This document shows, piece after piece, positions 25,801 to 34,746 of a stretch of 62,823 bases of DNA. The number at the start of each line of letters is the position of its first letter. Positions within the stretch are counted from its first letter, which is position 1. The stretch is from Chitinophagales bacterium (GTDB lineage Bacteria > Bacteroidota > Bacteroidia > Chitinophagales > CAIOSU01). The position numbers were made by a program, and so were the translations under genes. The notes below the pieces were generated by a model. That model saw only the letters and a list, made by a program, of their open reading frames with translations. It was not told the DNA's origin and made no database searches. The stretch covers positions 1 through 62,823 of the forward strand of contig JAGYJT010000018.1 of NCBI GenBank assembly GCA_018401955.1. Direction: 5' to 3'.

Positions 25801-27657
25801 AATGGTTGCCGCGGCAAGGTCGGTAAGGTCAATTTTAAACGAGTCGTAATCAAAGTAAAAACCTTCGCCCACAAAATCGATAATACCCGCCATTACAATG
25901 TTAGAGAAGGCAATATCTTGCTTTTTGCGCAATTGAATGGGGATGGTATCGCCAGGGAAAATGCGTACCTCTTGCGAGTCACTCAATACAATCATGCGCA
26001 CCCCTTCTACGGTCATATCAAACGTATCGAGGTTCAATATGGCGTTGTTTTGGGTTGAGAACGACATGAATTTAATTACGTCATAATCAATTTTATCAGC
26101 GTTTGAAAGCACGTAGTTAAACACCTTATCCTTTACCGTTACCACACCTGAGATGTTGTCGTAATAGATAAAGCCATCCTCTACTAGCTTATATAGCAAG
26201 CGCTTGATGGTGTTTTCGGTATAGTTGGGGTTCATGCGCTTGGCAAGCGTTTCGGCATAAAAATCGCGGCTACCGGTCTCGTCGCAATATATCTTAATCA
26301 ACGAGATGGGGTTAAAGTCCATGGTGCCCTGGTACCTATCCAACTCGCCTTTTCGGAAATAATCGTAAGAGGTTATGGTCATGGGGTTTTTGCCCGCACC
26401 GCTCATCATTTTTACCTGTAGGTCGTTGGTGTTCAAATCCCAAATAATGGCTTCGGCATTAAACTCCTGCCGGTGGTACGAATCGTAAAACGCACTGGCA
26501 GATACCCCTTCGTTGCCGGTATAAAATGCCAGCTCGCGTTTCACCATTTTATATTTAATGGTAAGGCCCGGGTGATACACCGAGTCTTTGCCTACATAAA
26601 TAGAAACCTCGGCATTGTTGGCGCTTAGCTCATCGTTGGTTTTGATAACGATGTAGCTGCTTTTTATTTGCACCGCCTTGCGGCCGTTATCTTGGGTAAA
26701 TATAAGTGTTGCCTTGGCAATGCTATCGCCACCACCTACTATTTGCGAGCCTTCCATGGCAAAACCACCCAGGTATTGGATGTTGGGGCCAAGGTTTTTG
26801 ATGGGAAGGTCTTTGCGGTACGATACGAAATTAGGGAACCCCGTAAGCGATTTTTGAGCGGTAAGGCGGTCTTTAAAAACTCCTAGCAAGCCAAAATCGA
26901 AATAGGTTTTGTTATAAAAAGTTACGCTATCTACTTGATAATCGGCCTTGTCCATGGGTATGGTATAGGCTTTTAGTTCGGCATATACTTGGTCGCCGGG
27001 CAGGCCAACTTTCTCCCAGTTTACCTTGCCTTTGCCGCCTACCCACACTTCATCCAAAGGAAAGTAAGTGCCCGATGTTTCAAAGATAAATACGGTATCG
27101 GCCGATGAAATACCTTGCAAATCGGTATTGGCAAACTTTATAAATGGCTTCTCGTTCGCAAAGCCCAAATCGTAGCTTTTACTAGTTGCCTTCCACATTT
27201 TGGAGCGGTTAAAGAAAACCGCATTCTCCTTAAACAAGCCGATGGAAAAATCGATGTATTGGGTAAATTCTTTACTGCTACCTTTGCGCTGAAGCTTGAT
27301 AACCTCGTTTAGCGTGTTCGACCATTTGCCGAAAATGTCGCTAGCTGTGCCACTCTCTATATATAGGTTTACGGCGGTAAGGTAATCAACAAAGTGCGGG
27401 GCTGCGCGTAGCTTATGCGCTAGCATGGCATTGCCGTTTTCAATCACTTTGGTCATTACATCGCCGGGTATCTTACCTGCTTTGTTCAGTTCCAAAAACT
27501 TGTCGGTCACTTCCTTGGCATCGTCGCGTTTGGTGGCGTTCATAAAACCATCCAACTCTTTCAAAAAAGCAGCGGGGTCAGCTGGGAAGCTAGTGATGGT
27601 TTGTGCCTGCAAGTGCAGGCCAATGCTTAAACTCAGCAACAGTAAAATATACTTCAT
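22804..27657 (-). CDS. Very large secreted protein, unknown function, Lys-rich tail
   Basis: The start at 27657 (MKYILLLLSLSIGLHLQAQ) is chosen because it gives a proper signal peptide. The 45 upstream bases in frame overlap prmA. The product has 1,617 residues. The body is a long series of beta-rich units about cell-surface-like strands (GLTGFLNISQPDNKAGKKPA, LLLTDKGLKGDGRFEFKEA), perhaps a stacked beta-helix or AsmA/LptA-like assembly, but no family is recognised. The last 130 residues are highly acidic, proline-rich and end in GGKKKK-type motifs twice (QNDKGGKKKKGDT and NNQGGKKKKKGKDE). No T9SS tail is present, so a periplasmic place is likely. It lies between prmA (23 nt) and the methyltransferase (6 nt). 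Confidence 0.7.
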   Translation of the reverse strand: MKYILLLLSLSIGLHLQAQTITSFPADPAAFLKELDGFMNATKRDDAKEVTDKFLELNKAGKIPGDVMTKVIENGNAMLAHKLRAAPHFVDYLTAVNLYIESGTASDIFGKWSNTLNEVIKLQRKGSSKEFTQYIDFSIGLFKENAVFFNRSKMWKATSKSYDLGFANEKPFIKFANTDLQGISSADTVFIFETSGTYFPLDEVWVGGKGKVNWEKVGLPGDQVYAELKAYTIPMDKADYQVDSVTFYNKTYFDFGLLGVFKDRLTAQKSLTGFPNFVSYRKDLPIKNLGPNIQYLGGFAMEGSQIVGGGDSIAKATLIFTQDNGRKAVQIKSSYIVIKTNDELSANNAEVSIYVGKDSVYHPGLTIKYKMVKRELAFYTGNEGVSASAFYDSYHRQEFNAEAIIWDLNTNDLQVKMMSGAGKNPMTITSYDYFRKGELDRYQGTMDFNPISLIKIYCDETGSRDFYAETLAKRMNPNYTENTIKRLLYKLVEDGFIYYDNISGVVTVKDKVFNYVLSNADKIDYDVIKFMSFSTQNNAILNLDTFDMTVEGVRMIVLSDSQEVRIFPGDTIPIQLRKKQDIAFSNIVMAGIIDFVGEGFYFDYDSFKIDLTDLAAATINVANGEMDKDGDPIYIPLRSKIEGLTGFLNISQPDNKAGKKPALEYPIFTNRKKSYVYYSEDSIHNGAYTQDSFYFELDPFQLDSLISFNPYSTDLPGRLVSHGIFPTFDEKLKIMEDLSLGFQRVTPAKGFKLYKGKGTYTDSIMLSNAGLRGTGKVDYLFTSFNSRDILFFPDSLNAITDSFSMEKTVYNGYSYPLVNGFDNDIHWLPYGDSMFIKMRTVPFTMYEDGSNLKGNLLLTDKGLKGDGRFEFKEAVLASTQFNFKSESMNSDTMSMQIKSIGEDRVTFNTPNVSGDVDFVKRQGQFKANDENIPTDFSNNYYKTEINEFFWDMDANILDFKSPPGSAGAYFVSTKSDQDSLKFLGKRGVFDMTSSIIEVTGVPEVLVADASIIPDSGKVVIEAGGLLRKLTNAVVIADTANKSHRLYNADLVIESKKSYKGSGLYDYVYGKTKPQPIFFSNIQVKDETGKRKRVFFKTYADTQIPDTTNFMLNDGFAFKGMAKLEAELKNLMFDGFGKLSLLDERLGDKYWFTLLDSIDPNNAVIHYDKVYSDSQDTLTVGVFYNPLDSASSFYTSLMQPLHNPNDFPTLQVKGILKYDDLLKTYRFGNEDRILNANPYGSTITYDTKNAVIKAEGKINLPLLLTPLKVVASGNIEQTLDSNKYVFTTTIGLDMIMEKDLLEMFARDVIAFSFDKPNADYTSNFFENSLSNLMSEGKAKKTIDELRKTGIFEKPKELSNNLVISEVKLIYDPYYQIFRSDGPISVSFIGEAGVHKQLTGYLEFGMRQNNDFFNFYIESTFDDWYYLTYQNKTLQIVSSKEDFNKLMASIPVEKRQVKQPNDDFYFYTISNYGAMQAFLDRMNKIASGIRVDLDMFPSDEELLEDELNELRQQLLDEEMMNNLDEEEDMLDDEDTGPTYVDPRPKDNTPPPSEDDPDFDQNDKGGKKKKGDTSDANLEEDNTNEVVEEPQPEPENNIPAEVLDWENNQGGKKKKKGKDE

Positions 27658-27680
27658 AGTAGTGGCGATTCTATCAGTTC

Positions 27681-28502
27681 TTACTTTGTCAATTTCAGGC
27701 AAATCCAGTTGCCGCGTGTTTTTTTGTCCAACTGCTTAAAGCCAAGGCTGTTGGCCTTGCCCATAATGTCGCTTTCATCGTCGTGCAGCAAGCCGCTTAA
27801 ATAGAGTAATCCGCCCGGTAGCAAGCGCTCGTGCAACAACTCTAAGTTCCGAAAAATAACATTTTTATTTACATTAGCTAATATACGTCCAAACTGGCTT
27901 TGTGGTATGGTGCTTTCATCACCTTCTATAACGGTTACGTTGGTAATGTTATTGAGCTCCATGTTCTCCAAGCTATTGCGGTAAGCCCACTCTTCATGGT
28001 CAATAGCTACTACCGATTTTGCGCCCATTTTGCTGGCTAAAATGGCCAATATGCCCGTGCCGCTGCCAAAGTCCAAGGTCTCTTGCCCATCAAAGTCATC
28101 GTCCATCATGGCTGCCGACATCATGTAGGTGGTTTCGTGGTGGCCCGTGCCAAAAGACATTTTAGGGTCTATCACTACCTCATACTCAGCCTGCGGGGCC
28201 GCCTCGTGAAACGTGGCACGTATATACACCTTATCGTCCACCCAAATTGGGCTGTAGTTGCTTTCCCATACTTGGTTCCAGTTGGTTTCAGGTATTACCT
28301 CGGTGGTGTAATCCGCGGGCAGGTTAAGGTTGCTCAAGGTTTCTTTAAGGTCCGATTCAACAAACAACTCTTCAGGTAAAAAGGCCTTCATATGGTCGTC
28401 GTGAAACTCGAAACCTTCAAAATTTTGGCCATCCAAAATGGCGGCAAGCATTTCTTGTTGGTCACTATCCGTTATCGGAAAGGTAAAAGCGAGGTATTGC
28501 AT
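27681..28502 (-). CDS. prmA: Ribosomal protein L11 methyltransferase
   Basis: A 273-residue protein with PrmA landmarks: an N-terminal substrate-binding domain ending in NWNQVWESNYSPI (residues 74-86), the FGTGHHETT motif (117-125), the SAM motif LDFGSGTGILAILA (from 143), and ANVNKNVIFRNLE as the NxNP-type region. The enzyme methylates ribosomal protein L11 at several amino groups. Here ANVNKN replaces the commoner ANI/LAxP-type motif, as in other Bacteroidota. It starts 8 nt after the tpiA stop in one operon. Confidence 0.9.
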   Translation of the reverse strand: MQYLAFTFPITDSDQQEMLAAILDGQNFEGFEFHDDHMKAFLPEELFVESDLKETLSNLNLPADYTTEVIPETNWNQVWESNYSPIWVDDKVYIRATFHEAAPQAEYEVVIDPKMSFGTGHHETTYMMSAAMMDDDFDGQETLDFGSGTGILAILASKMGAKSVVAIDHEEWAYRNSLENMELNNITNVTVIEGDESTIPQSQFGRILANVNKNVIFRNLELLHERLLPGGLLYLSGLLHDDESDIMGKANSLGFKQLDKKTRGNWICLKLTK

Positions 28503-28510
28503 TAGGCAGA

Positions 28511-29272
28511 TTAACTATGGATGATATCAAAAAAATCTTGTGCTACAAGCGATGCGCCGCCTATGAGGCCGCCATCCACATCGGGTTGGCTAAGCAGTGC
28601 GGCAGCGTTTGCGGGTTTCATGCTGCCGCCGTACAGTATGGGTGTACTATCGGCAATTTCCGAGCCAAATATACCGGCCATCGTTTCACGGATGAAGGCA
28701 TGCATTTCTTGTGCTTGCTCGGGGCTGGCGGTAAGGCCGGTACCAATGGCCCATACCGGCTCATAAGCAATCACTACATCCTTAATGATGTTTGGTTGAA
28801 AGCCCTCTACGGCGGTGGTTATCTGTTGTTTTACCAACTCAAAGTGCGAACCCGCCTCGCGCTGTTCCAGCGATTCGCCGCAGCAGTATATCACCTTTAG
28901 GTTATTGTCGGTGGCAGTTTTTATCTTTTCGGCAACCAACTCATCGGTTTCGCCAAAGTATTGGCGGCGCTCGCTGTGGCCCAATATTACGTACTCCGCA
29001 CCCACCGATTGTAGCATATCAGCCGAAATTTCGCCCGTGTAAGCCCCATCTGGCGCTTGGTGGCAGTTTTGGGCAGCTACTTTTATGCCCGTATCGGCTA
29101 CAGCGTGCACGGCACTTTGCAAATGGATGTAGGGTGGTGCCACCACTACGGTGTGTTGGGTTGGTTTGTTGCTTAACAGTATGTTCAGCTCAACCAGCAG
29201 TGCCAAGCCCTCGTGCAGGGTCTTGTTCATTTTCCAGTTGGCGGCTATTATTCGTTCCCGTTGTTCAGGCAT
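28511..29272 (-). CDS. tpiA: Triosephosphate isomerase
   Basis: The ATG at 29272 (MPEQRERIIAANWKMNKT) is the likely start and gives 253 residues, the usual family length. An upstream frame extension to 29308 lies inside the GlmU-like gene. Catalytic residues are all visible: Asn/Lys in ANWKMNK, His in VILGHSERRQYFGE, and Glu in VIAYEPVWAIGTG. The phosphate-binding loop ILYGGSMKPANAA and GGLIGGASL are also present. It interconverts dihydroxyacetone phosphate and glyceraldehyde 3-phosphate in glycolysis. Its start overlaps the stop of the upstream gene by 8 nt, so translation is probably coupled. Confidence 0.96.
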   Translation of the reverse strand: MPEQRERIIAANWKMNKTLHEGLALLVELNILLSNKPTQHTVVVAPPYIHLQSAVHAVADTGIKVAAQNCHQAPDGAYTGEISADMLQSVGAEYVILGHSERRQYFGETDELVAEKIKTATDNNLKVIYCCGESLEQREAGSHFELVKQQITTAVEGFQPNIIKDVVIAYEPVWAIGTGLTASPEQAQEMHAFIRETMAGIFGSEIADSTPILYGGSMKPANAAALLSQPDVDGGLIGGASLVAQDFFDIIHS

Positions 29273-30479
29273 TATGTTCTTTTTTACGGTTTTGCCCCGT
29301 AGTTTCAAAAATGTGCTTCAAGATGGCTTTATCGGCCTCGGTAAGTTCCACGCTACGGCGCACCATAACGCGCTCGGCCACCTCGTAAGCTTTATCAATT
29401 TGATAGGTAGTAAACCCATCGGCCCCACCCCAACTAAAACTAGGGATGTGGTTTGGCGGAAAGCCTGCCCCAAATATATTGGCACACACGCCTACCACCG
29501 TACCGGTATTGAACATGGTATTGATGCCGCATTTGCTATGGTCGCCCATAAAGAGGCCACAAAACTGCAAGCCCGTATCGGCCATGCTTTGCTGTGCGTA
29601 GTTGTATAGTTTTACGTTGCCGTAGTTGTTCTTCAAGTTGCTGTTGTTGGTATCGGCGCCCAAGTTGCACCATTCGCCTATCACGGAGTTGCCCAAAAAG
29701 CCATCATGCCCCTTGTTGCTATGACCAAAAATGACGCTGTTGTTTACTTCGCCACCCACTTTGCTGTGCGGACCAACGGTGGTAGGGCCGTATATTTTGG
29801 TGCCAAGCTTAAGGCCAGAGTGCTCGCAAAGGGCAAACGGCCCGCGCACGAGGCTACCTTCCATTACTTCGGCATCTTTGCCGATATATATACTGCCGGC
29901 ACTAGCATTCAATACCGAGGCCAATACGCTAGCACCGGGCTCAATAAATATCTTATCGGGGTTGATGAGGGTATTGCTTTCGTGAGCTACAGCGCTGGTG
30001 CGGCCAGCGGTCAACCGTTTAAAGTCAGCCTCAATGGCCATGCCGTTTTTACTGAAAATATCCCACACGTTTTGCACCCTAAAAACAGGGTGTTCGTACG
30101 CCCTTACTTTTGAATAGCCAGGTTGAGTCAATGAGCGCTCAAAAGCATCTTTGTCGCTGCCCAAGCGCATGGCTAGCACTATGCCGTTTTGTACCAACGT
30201 TTCGCCAAAGGCCAATGATTTGATAGCTTGAACCAATAAATCGTAAGGCATCAAAGCCCCGTTGATAAACAGATTGTCATCCGTTTCCACCATCGGGAAT
30301 TTATCGCGCAAATAAGGCTGGGTAACGGTGCTGGTAGTGCATTTGAGGTCGTGCTCCCACTTCTCCCTAATGGTAAGTATACCGATGCGGATATCGCAAA
30401 CCGGGCGGGTAAAGGTAAATGGCAATAAGTTATTCCTCACCGTTGTTTCGTCAAACAACAATACTTGCGGGTGGCTCAT
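29265..30479 (-). CDS. Alternative GlmU-like sugar nucleotidyltransferase/acetyltransferase family protein
   Basis: A 404-residue protein of the Bacteroidota GlmU-like family. The N-terminal part (LLFDETTVRNNLLPFTFTRP, then DIRIGILTIREKWE) is the reduced nucleotidyltransferase-like region. The C-terminal half is a left-handed beta helix with hexapeptide-type repeats (IYIGKDAEVMEGSLVRGPFA, VGGEVNNSVIFGHSNKGHDG, LGNSVIGEWCNLGADTNNSN). The role proposed for the family is UDP-N-acetylglucosamine synthesis, for cell wall and lipid A. Many Bacteroidota lack ordinary GlmU. It is the first gene of the operon with tpiA and prmA. Confidence 0.85.
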   Translation of the reverse strand: MSHPQVLLFDETTVRNNLLPFTFTRPVCDIRIGILTIREKWEHDLKCTTSTVTQPYLRDKFPMVETDDNLFINGALMPYDLLVQAIKSLAFGETLVQNGIVLAMRLGSDKDAFERSLTQPGYSKVRAYEHPVFRVQNVWDIFSKNGMAIEADFKRLTAGRTSAVAHESNTLINPDKIFIEPGASVLASVLNASAGSIYIGKDAEVMEGSLVRGPFALCEHSGLKLGTKIYGPTTVGPHSKVGGEVNNSVIFGHSNKGHDGFLGNSVIGEWCNLGADTNNSNLKNNYGNVKLYNYAQQSMADTGLQFCGLFMGDHSKCGINTMFNTGTVVGVCANIFGAGFPPNHIPSFSWGGADGFTTYQIDKAYEVAERVMVRRSVELTEADKAILKHIFETTGQNRKKEHNA

Positions 30480-31216
30480 GTAACAAAAATAAAGAAAAGC
30501 ATGGTGAATGTACCAATGTGCTTATTTACCGATGTGGTAATTGGTTGGGGGTATGGATAAATGGTGGGCTTTTTGATGGGCTTTATTCTTTGCCTTTCAG
30601 TGCTTTAGTAAGCTGTTGATATTATTATCAGCGAATTCATTTAACATGCTCACAGCCAGTATCCGTTAAAATTACATGCACAAAAAACACCTTTCACCCG
30701 CTTTCTTGCCTCTATCGAGAAAGGAGCCATCCATTGGTTGTGTAGCAAAGTTGGGTTTCTTGATTATTATGGAATTACAAAATCCGTCATCCGACAAGAG
30801 AGGTTGCGCAGCAACGGAAAGACGTGGCCATCCCCTGAGTCGATACACGGTGCCCAATGTTGTGATATTACATATTGTGTACGTTTGTTAAAGTGTTTAG
30901 CTCAAGTCCTTATCGTGGGGGGATTGCCTCAGGCACGTAAAGAGCATGAATAATTGTAAAATCTAGTCTGTGCCTTCGCAATGGCGGTTAAGTTTGCTTG
31001 TGTTACGTTGGAACCATGATTTGAAAAGGATTTATAGATTGGAAAAGGATTTTTTCACATAGCTCGCTCCTCTCCTTCGAATGGCCCAGCGCTGTGCAAG
31101 AGGAGGGAATAGGGGGTGGTTAGCACGCAATATGTATAATTACACTTGCACCCGTCTTTTTGCTCCAGTATATTTTGATATACTTTTAGCAACTTAATTT
31201 CCGTTGATGTGAGGAT
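30480..31216. other. Gene-poor region with degraded dispersed repeats
   Basis: No gene is supported. Short open frames near 30672-30953 are in repeat sequence and overlap on both strands without protein character. At 30802-30842 there is a dispersed-repeat fragment (GAGGTTGCGCAGCAACGG, then GACGTGGCCATCCCCTGAG) that shares blocks with 31947-32026. A G/A-rich stretch at 31068-31122 (CTCCTCTCC and GAGGAGGGAATAGG) is another repeat-like remnant. Promoters for the divergent genes must lie at the ends but were not resolved. Confidence 0.5.
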
Positions 31217-31927
31217 ATGAAAGATCTGATATTGCCTTTTTTCGCCATGGTGTGTTGTATGTGCAGTTGCTCGAATGAGCAGGTGGAAGAAGTTAGTAGG
31301 ATTAATAGTGTCCGCTTAGATTCATTGGCCATAAATCCTGAAGAGGATATAGAGGCCAATGATATTTTGCATAAGGTTTGCGAACAAACCCAGCTATCTA
31401 CTCAATTTGATATTCTAGTAGATTTTAGATGCATACCATTAGAAGATTTGGTAGACTCATGTATGGCAACTATTATAGTAAAAGATAAAAGCGCAACAAA
31501 GCATTTTGATACCATTACGGTAACCTCCAATTTCTACTATTTGACACAGGTAAGTTTTAACTGCGATAGCATGCTTTCTTATACTAACATATATAATGCT
31601 GACCGGCTCGAAATGGATAACTACCTAGGGGATGTAATCATTGCAGATTTTAACTTTGATAACAAAGATGATGTTGCAGTAGTTAATGCGATGTCCAATA
31701 GTGGTGCTTTCTACAGTTATTTTATTCAATCGCCAGATAACAAGTTTGTTTTCAATGCTTACTTAACGGATTCCATGTCCTATTTCCCCAAGATTATCAA
31801 GTCTAAAAAGGAATTGGTAACCTATGTGATTGCAGGGGCTTGTTGCTATGTCGAATACCATTACCGATATCTTCCACGCACTAAAGAGTGGAAAGAAGTA
31901 AGTTATCAAAGACATTGCGGTTGTTAG
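31217..31927 (+). CDS. Lipoprotein, unknown function
   Basis: A 236-residue protein with an N-terminal hydrophobic stretch and a Cys-rich lipobox region (MKDLILPFFAMVCCMCSCSN). Lipidation is likely at one of the cysteines near residues 13-18. The mature part is mostly beta with an FG-GAP-like turn, DNYLGDVIIADFNFDNKDDV (Asp-rich, possibly calcium-binding). It ends in a Cys-containing strand pair (AGACCYVEYHYRYLP and YQRHCGC). It stands alone between two repeat-rich spacers and may be an accessory gene. No family is recognised beyond this. Confidence 0.6.
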   Translation: MKDLILPFFAMVCCMCSCSNEQVEEVSRINSVRLDSLAINPEEDIEANDILHKVCEQTQLSTQFDILVDFRCIPLEDLVDSCMATIIVKDKSATKHFDTITVTSNFYYLTQVSFNCDSMLSYTNIYNADRLEMDNYLGDVIIADFNFDNKDDVAVVNAMSNSGAFYSYFIQSPDNKFVFNAYLTDSMSYFPKIIKSKKELVTYVIAGACCYVEYHYRYLPRTKEWKEVSYQRHCGC

Positions 31928-32314
31928 GGTCTCAAACAAACCACGTCATTGCGAGGAAGTTATTTGCTGCGCAAATAACTGACGTGGCAACTTCTCTCAC
32001 TGCTTTTGTAGTAATCCCCTGAGAGAGGTACGTCATTTACTTTACCAATACAGTCATTTAATACACACTACAGTGCCTTCGTTTGCGCCTCTCATCAACT
32101 CAGGGATTGCCACAAGTCCCTGAAATGTCTAGGTTTGTTTAAGTTTAGTATGGACTTTCGCAATGACGGGTATGGGGCTTGTAATGACGGATAATGTTCA
32201 GCACCTTCCCCAATTTTCACCACTCAATTTCCCTCATTCTCCAATTCCCTAATTGTGTAAATTCTGATTCAGACAAAAGAAACCTAACTTTACACCTCAG
32301 AACACGCACTACGC
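31928..32314. repeat. Intergenic region with dispersed repeats and a hairpin
   Basis: There is no gene. At 31945-32035 lies a dispersed repeat (CACGTCATTGCGAGGAAG, then GACGTGGCAACTTCTC, then AATCCCCTGAGAGAG). It carries a perfect 10-bp hairpin AGTTATTTGC-TGC-GCAAATAACT at 31958-31980, which may also end the lipoprotein transcript. A second fragment is at 32150-32195 (GACTTTCGCAATGACGGGTA, GTAATGACGGATAATG). Just before pheT, TAACTTTA (32285-32292) is close to the TAnnTTTG -7 box and is the likely pheT promoter. Confidence 0.5.
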
Positions 32315-34741
32315 ATGAAAATATCATACAATTGGTTAAAAGAGTACTTGGATATTGACCTTCCGGCAGCGGAAATTGGCCAGGTATTAACGGATATAGG
32401 CCTTGAGGTTGAGCATATTGAAGAGCACAAAGGCTCTGGTAATGGGTTGGATGGCCTAGTGGTGGGTTATGTGTCGCACATTGAGAAACATCCGGATGCC
32501 GATAGGTTGAATGTAACCAAAGTGGATGTAGGCACAGGTATCGAGCTACAGATTGTTTGCGGCGCACCCAATGTGGCTGCTGGCCAAAAGGTAATTGTGG
32601 CAACCGTTGGCACTACCTTGTACCCTACTAATGGTGAGCCATTTGGCATTAAAAAGAGCAAAATAAGGGGCGTTGAAAGCCACGGAATGATATGCGCCGA
32701 AGACGAGATAGGTAAGGGCGAAAGCCACGATGGTATTAAAATATTGCCTGCCGATGCACCAGTAGGCAATGCCTTAAAGGACTATTGGAACATTAAGTCG
32801 GATTATATTTTTGAGATTGGATTGACACCCAACCGCGCCGATGCGATGGGCCATATTGGTGTTGCCCGCGATTTGCAGGCGGCATTGAGTTTCCGCTTGA
32901 AGAAGGATGTGAGTTACCATTTACCTCCTATACCAGAGTTTGAAACGCCTACTGCAACCCCCATAACCGTGGAGGTGCAAGATCCGATTGCTTGCCCACG
33001 CTACACGGGAATTTTGCTGGAAAACATTACCGTGGCCGAGAGCCCCACTTGGTTGCAAGAGCGCTTGCAGGCCATTGGCGTTCGCCCCATAAACAACGTG
33101 GTGGATATTACCAACTACATACTGTGGGAGTTTGCCCAGCCATTGCACGCATTTGACGCCGATGCCATTATCGGCAACAAGGTGGTAGTGCGCACTTGGC
33201 CAGCAGGTACCGAGTTTGTTACCCTTGACGACCAAACCCGCAAGCTACAACCCGAAGATTTGGTAATTAGCAATACCCAAGATGGTATGTGCATTGCAGG
33301 GGTGTTTGGTGGTGCAAAATCAGGTGTAACGGATGCTACTACCCGCATATTTTTGGAGAGTGCACATTTCCACGCCATCACCATTCGCAAAACGGCCAAC
33401 CGACTGAACCTGCGCACCGATGCGGCACAGAAATACGAGAAAGGCACCGACCCGAACATTACCGTTACAGCGCTTAAGCGTGCCGTGAATATGTTGATTG
33501 AATATGCGGGTGCCACCGTTGCTTCAGCAATAGTTGATGAGTACCCCAACCCAGCGCAGCCGTTTAAGGTTACGTTTAAATATGCCAACTGCGATAGGCT
33601 AATCGGTCACCCAATACCACCAATGGTAGTGAAGCAGATTTTGCAGAAGCTGGAGATAGTTATAACCGGCGAAACCGCTGATGCACTTCAACTAGAAGTT
33701 CCACCATTTAAAGTAGATGTTACCCGCGAGGCCGACATTATCGAGGAAGTGTTGCGCATCTATGGTTTTAATAATATTCCGTTTCCCGAGAGTTTGCGCT
33801 TTAGTTTGAGCAACCAATTGGGCGTGGATAAAGAATTGGTGCAAAATACTTTGGCTAGCCAGTTGGCAGGCAATGGTTTCCATGAGATAATGGTGAACCC
33901 GATAACCAATAGCCAGTACATGCTGCAAAATGGCTTAGCTGATGATATGGTTACTTTGCTCAACAGCCTTAACATGGGACTAGACTCCATGCGCACCAGC
34001 ACGTTGTTTGGTGGCTTGGAAAGCATTGCCCACAACCTTAACCGCCGCAACCTCGATTTGAAATTTTTCGAGTTTGGCAAAACGTACCATAAAACCGCCG
34101 ATGGCAACTACACGGAGCCAGAGCACTTGTCGTTGTTTGTTACGGGTCAAAGCAATGGTGAAAGCTGGAAGGGCAAACAAACCCCAAGTGATTTCTTTTT
34201 GCTGAAAAGCCAGGTGGAGCAGATTTTTGAACGCCTTGGTGAAACTGGTTTTGAGCCAGAATATGCCGAAAGTCCGCTATTGGATTATGGATTGCAATAC
34301 CGTGCAGGGCAAAAAGTACTGGTAAGCTATGGCGCGGTAAGCAAAAAGTTGTTGAAACAATTCGACATAAAACAAACCGTTTATTATGCCGACATCAACT
34401 GGACACAGCTATTGCGCCGCTTAAATGGCCGCAAGGTGCAGTACAAAGAAGTCAGTAAGTTTCCGGGTGTGCGCCGCGATTTGGCGTTATTGCTTGACAA
34501 AGCCGTATCTTATGCCGAAATTGAAAAAATTGCTTTAAGAGAAGTTAAAAGAAGTTTAAAATCGGTAAATTTATTCGACCGTTATGAAGATGTGAAGCTG
34601 GGCGATAACAAAAAGAGTTATGCCGTGAGCTTTGAGTTTCAAGACGAAGGGAAAACGCTTACCGATAAAGACGTGGATAAACTGGTAAACCGGTTGATTG
34701 AAACGTATAAAAACGAGTTAGGGGCCGATATCCGCCAATAG
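32315..34741 (+). CDS. pheT: Phenylalanine-tRNA ligase beta subunit
   Basis: Full-length, 808 residues, starting MKISYNWLKEYLDIDLPAAE. The domains are in the usual order: B1, a tRNA-binding EMAP-like domain (VVGYVSHIEKHPDADRLNVT), B3/B4 (FEIGLTPNRADAMGHIGVAR, LHAFDADAIIGNKV), B5 (DVTREADIIEEVLRIYGFNN), the core synthetase-like domain, and the C-terminal ferredoxin-like anticodon-binding domain (KEVSKFPGVRRDLALLLDKA). With the alpha subunit (not in this window) it charges tRNA-Phe. It heads a run with a coiled-coil gene, zapA and rny. Confidence 0.97.
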   Translation: MKISYNWLKEYLDIDLPAAEIGQVLTDIGLEVEHIEEHKGSGNGLDGLVVGYVSHIEKHPDADRLNVTKVDVGTGIELQIVCGAPNVAAGQKVIVATVGTTLYPTNGEPFGIKKSKIRGVESHGMICAEDEIGKGESHDGIKILPADAPVGNALKDYWNIKSDYIFEIGLTPNRADAMGHIGVARDLQAALSFRLKKDVSYHLPPIPEFETPTATPITVEVQDPIACPRYTGILLENITVAESPTWLQERLQAIGVRPINNVVDITNYILWEFAQPLHAFDADAIIGNKVVVRTWPAGTEFVTLDDQTRKLQPEDLVISNTQDGMCIAGVFGGAKSGVTDATTRIFLESAHFHAITIRKTANRLNLRTDAAQKYEKGTDPNITVTALKRAVNMLIEYAGATVASAIVDEYPNPAQPFKVTFKYANCDRLIGHPIPPMVVKQILQKLEIVITGETADALQLEVPPFKVDVTREADIIEEVLRIYGFNNIPFPESLRFSLSNQLGVDKELVQNTLASQLAGNGFHEIMVNPITNSQYMLQNGLADDMVTLLNSLNMGLDSMRTSTLFGGLESIAHNLNRRNLDLKFFEFGKTYHKTADGNYTEPEHLSLFVTGQSNGESWKGKQTPSDFFLLKSQVEQIFERLGETGFEPEYAESPLLDYGLQYRAGQKVLVSYGAVSKKLLKQFDIKQTVYYADINWTQLLRRLNGRKVQYKEVSKFPGVRRDLALLLDKAVSYAEIEKIALREVKRSLKSVNLFDRYEDVKLGDNKKSYAVSFEFQDEGKTLTDKDVDKLVNRLIETYKNELGADIRQ

Positions 34742-34746
34742 GTGTT

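Noticed and set aside
30672..30953. Overlapping 60-70 codon open frames in the 30.5-31.2 kb spacer
   Set aside because: They lie on degraded dispersed repeats in several frames on both strands, with no protein character.
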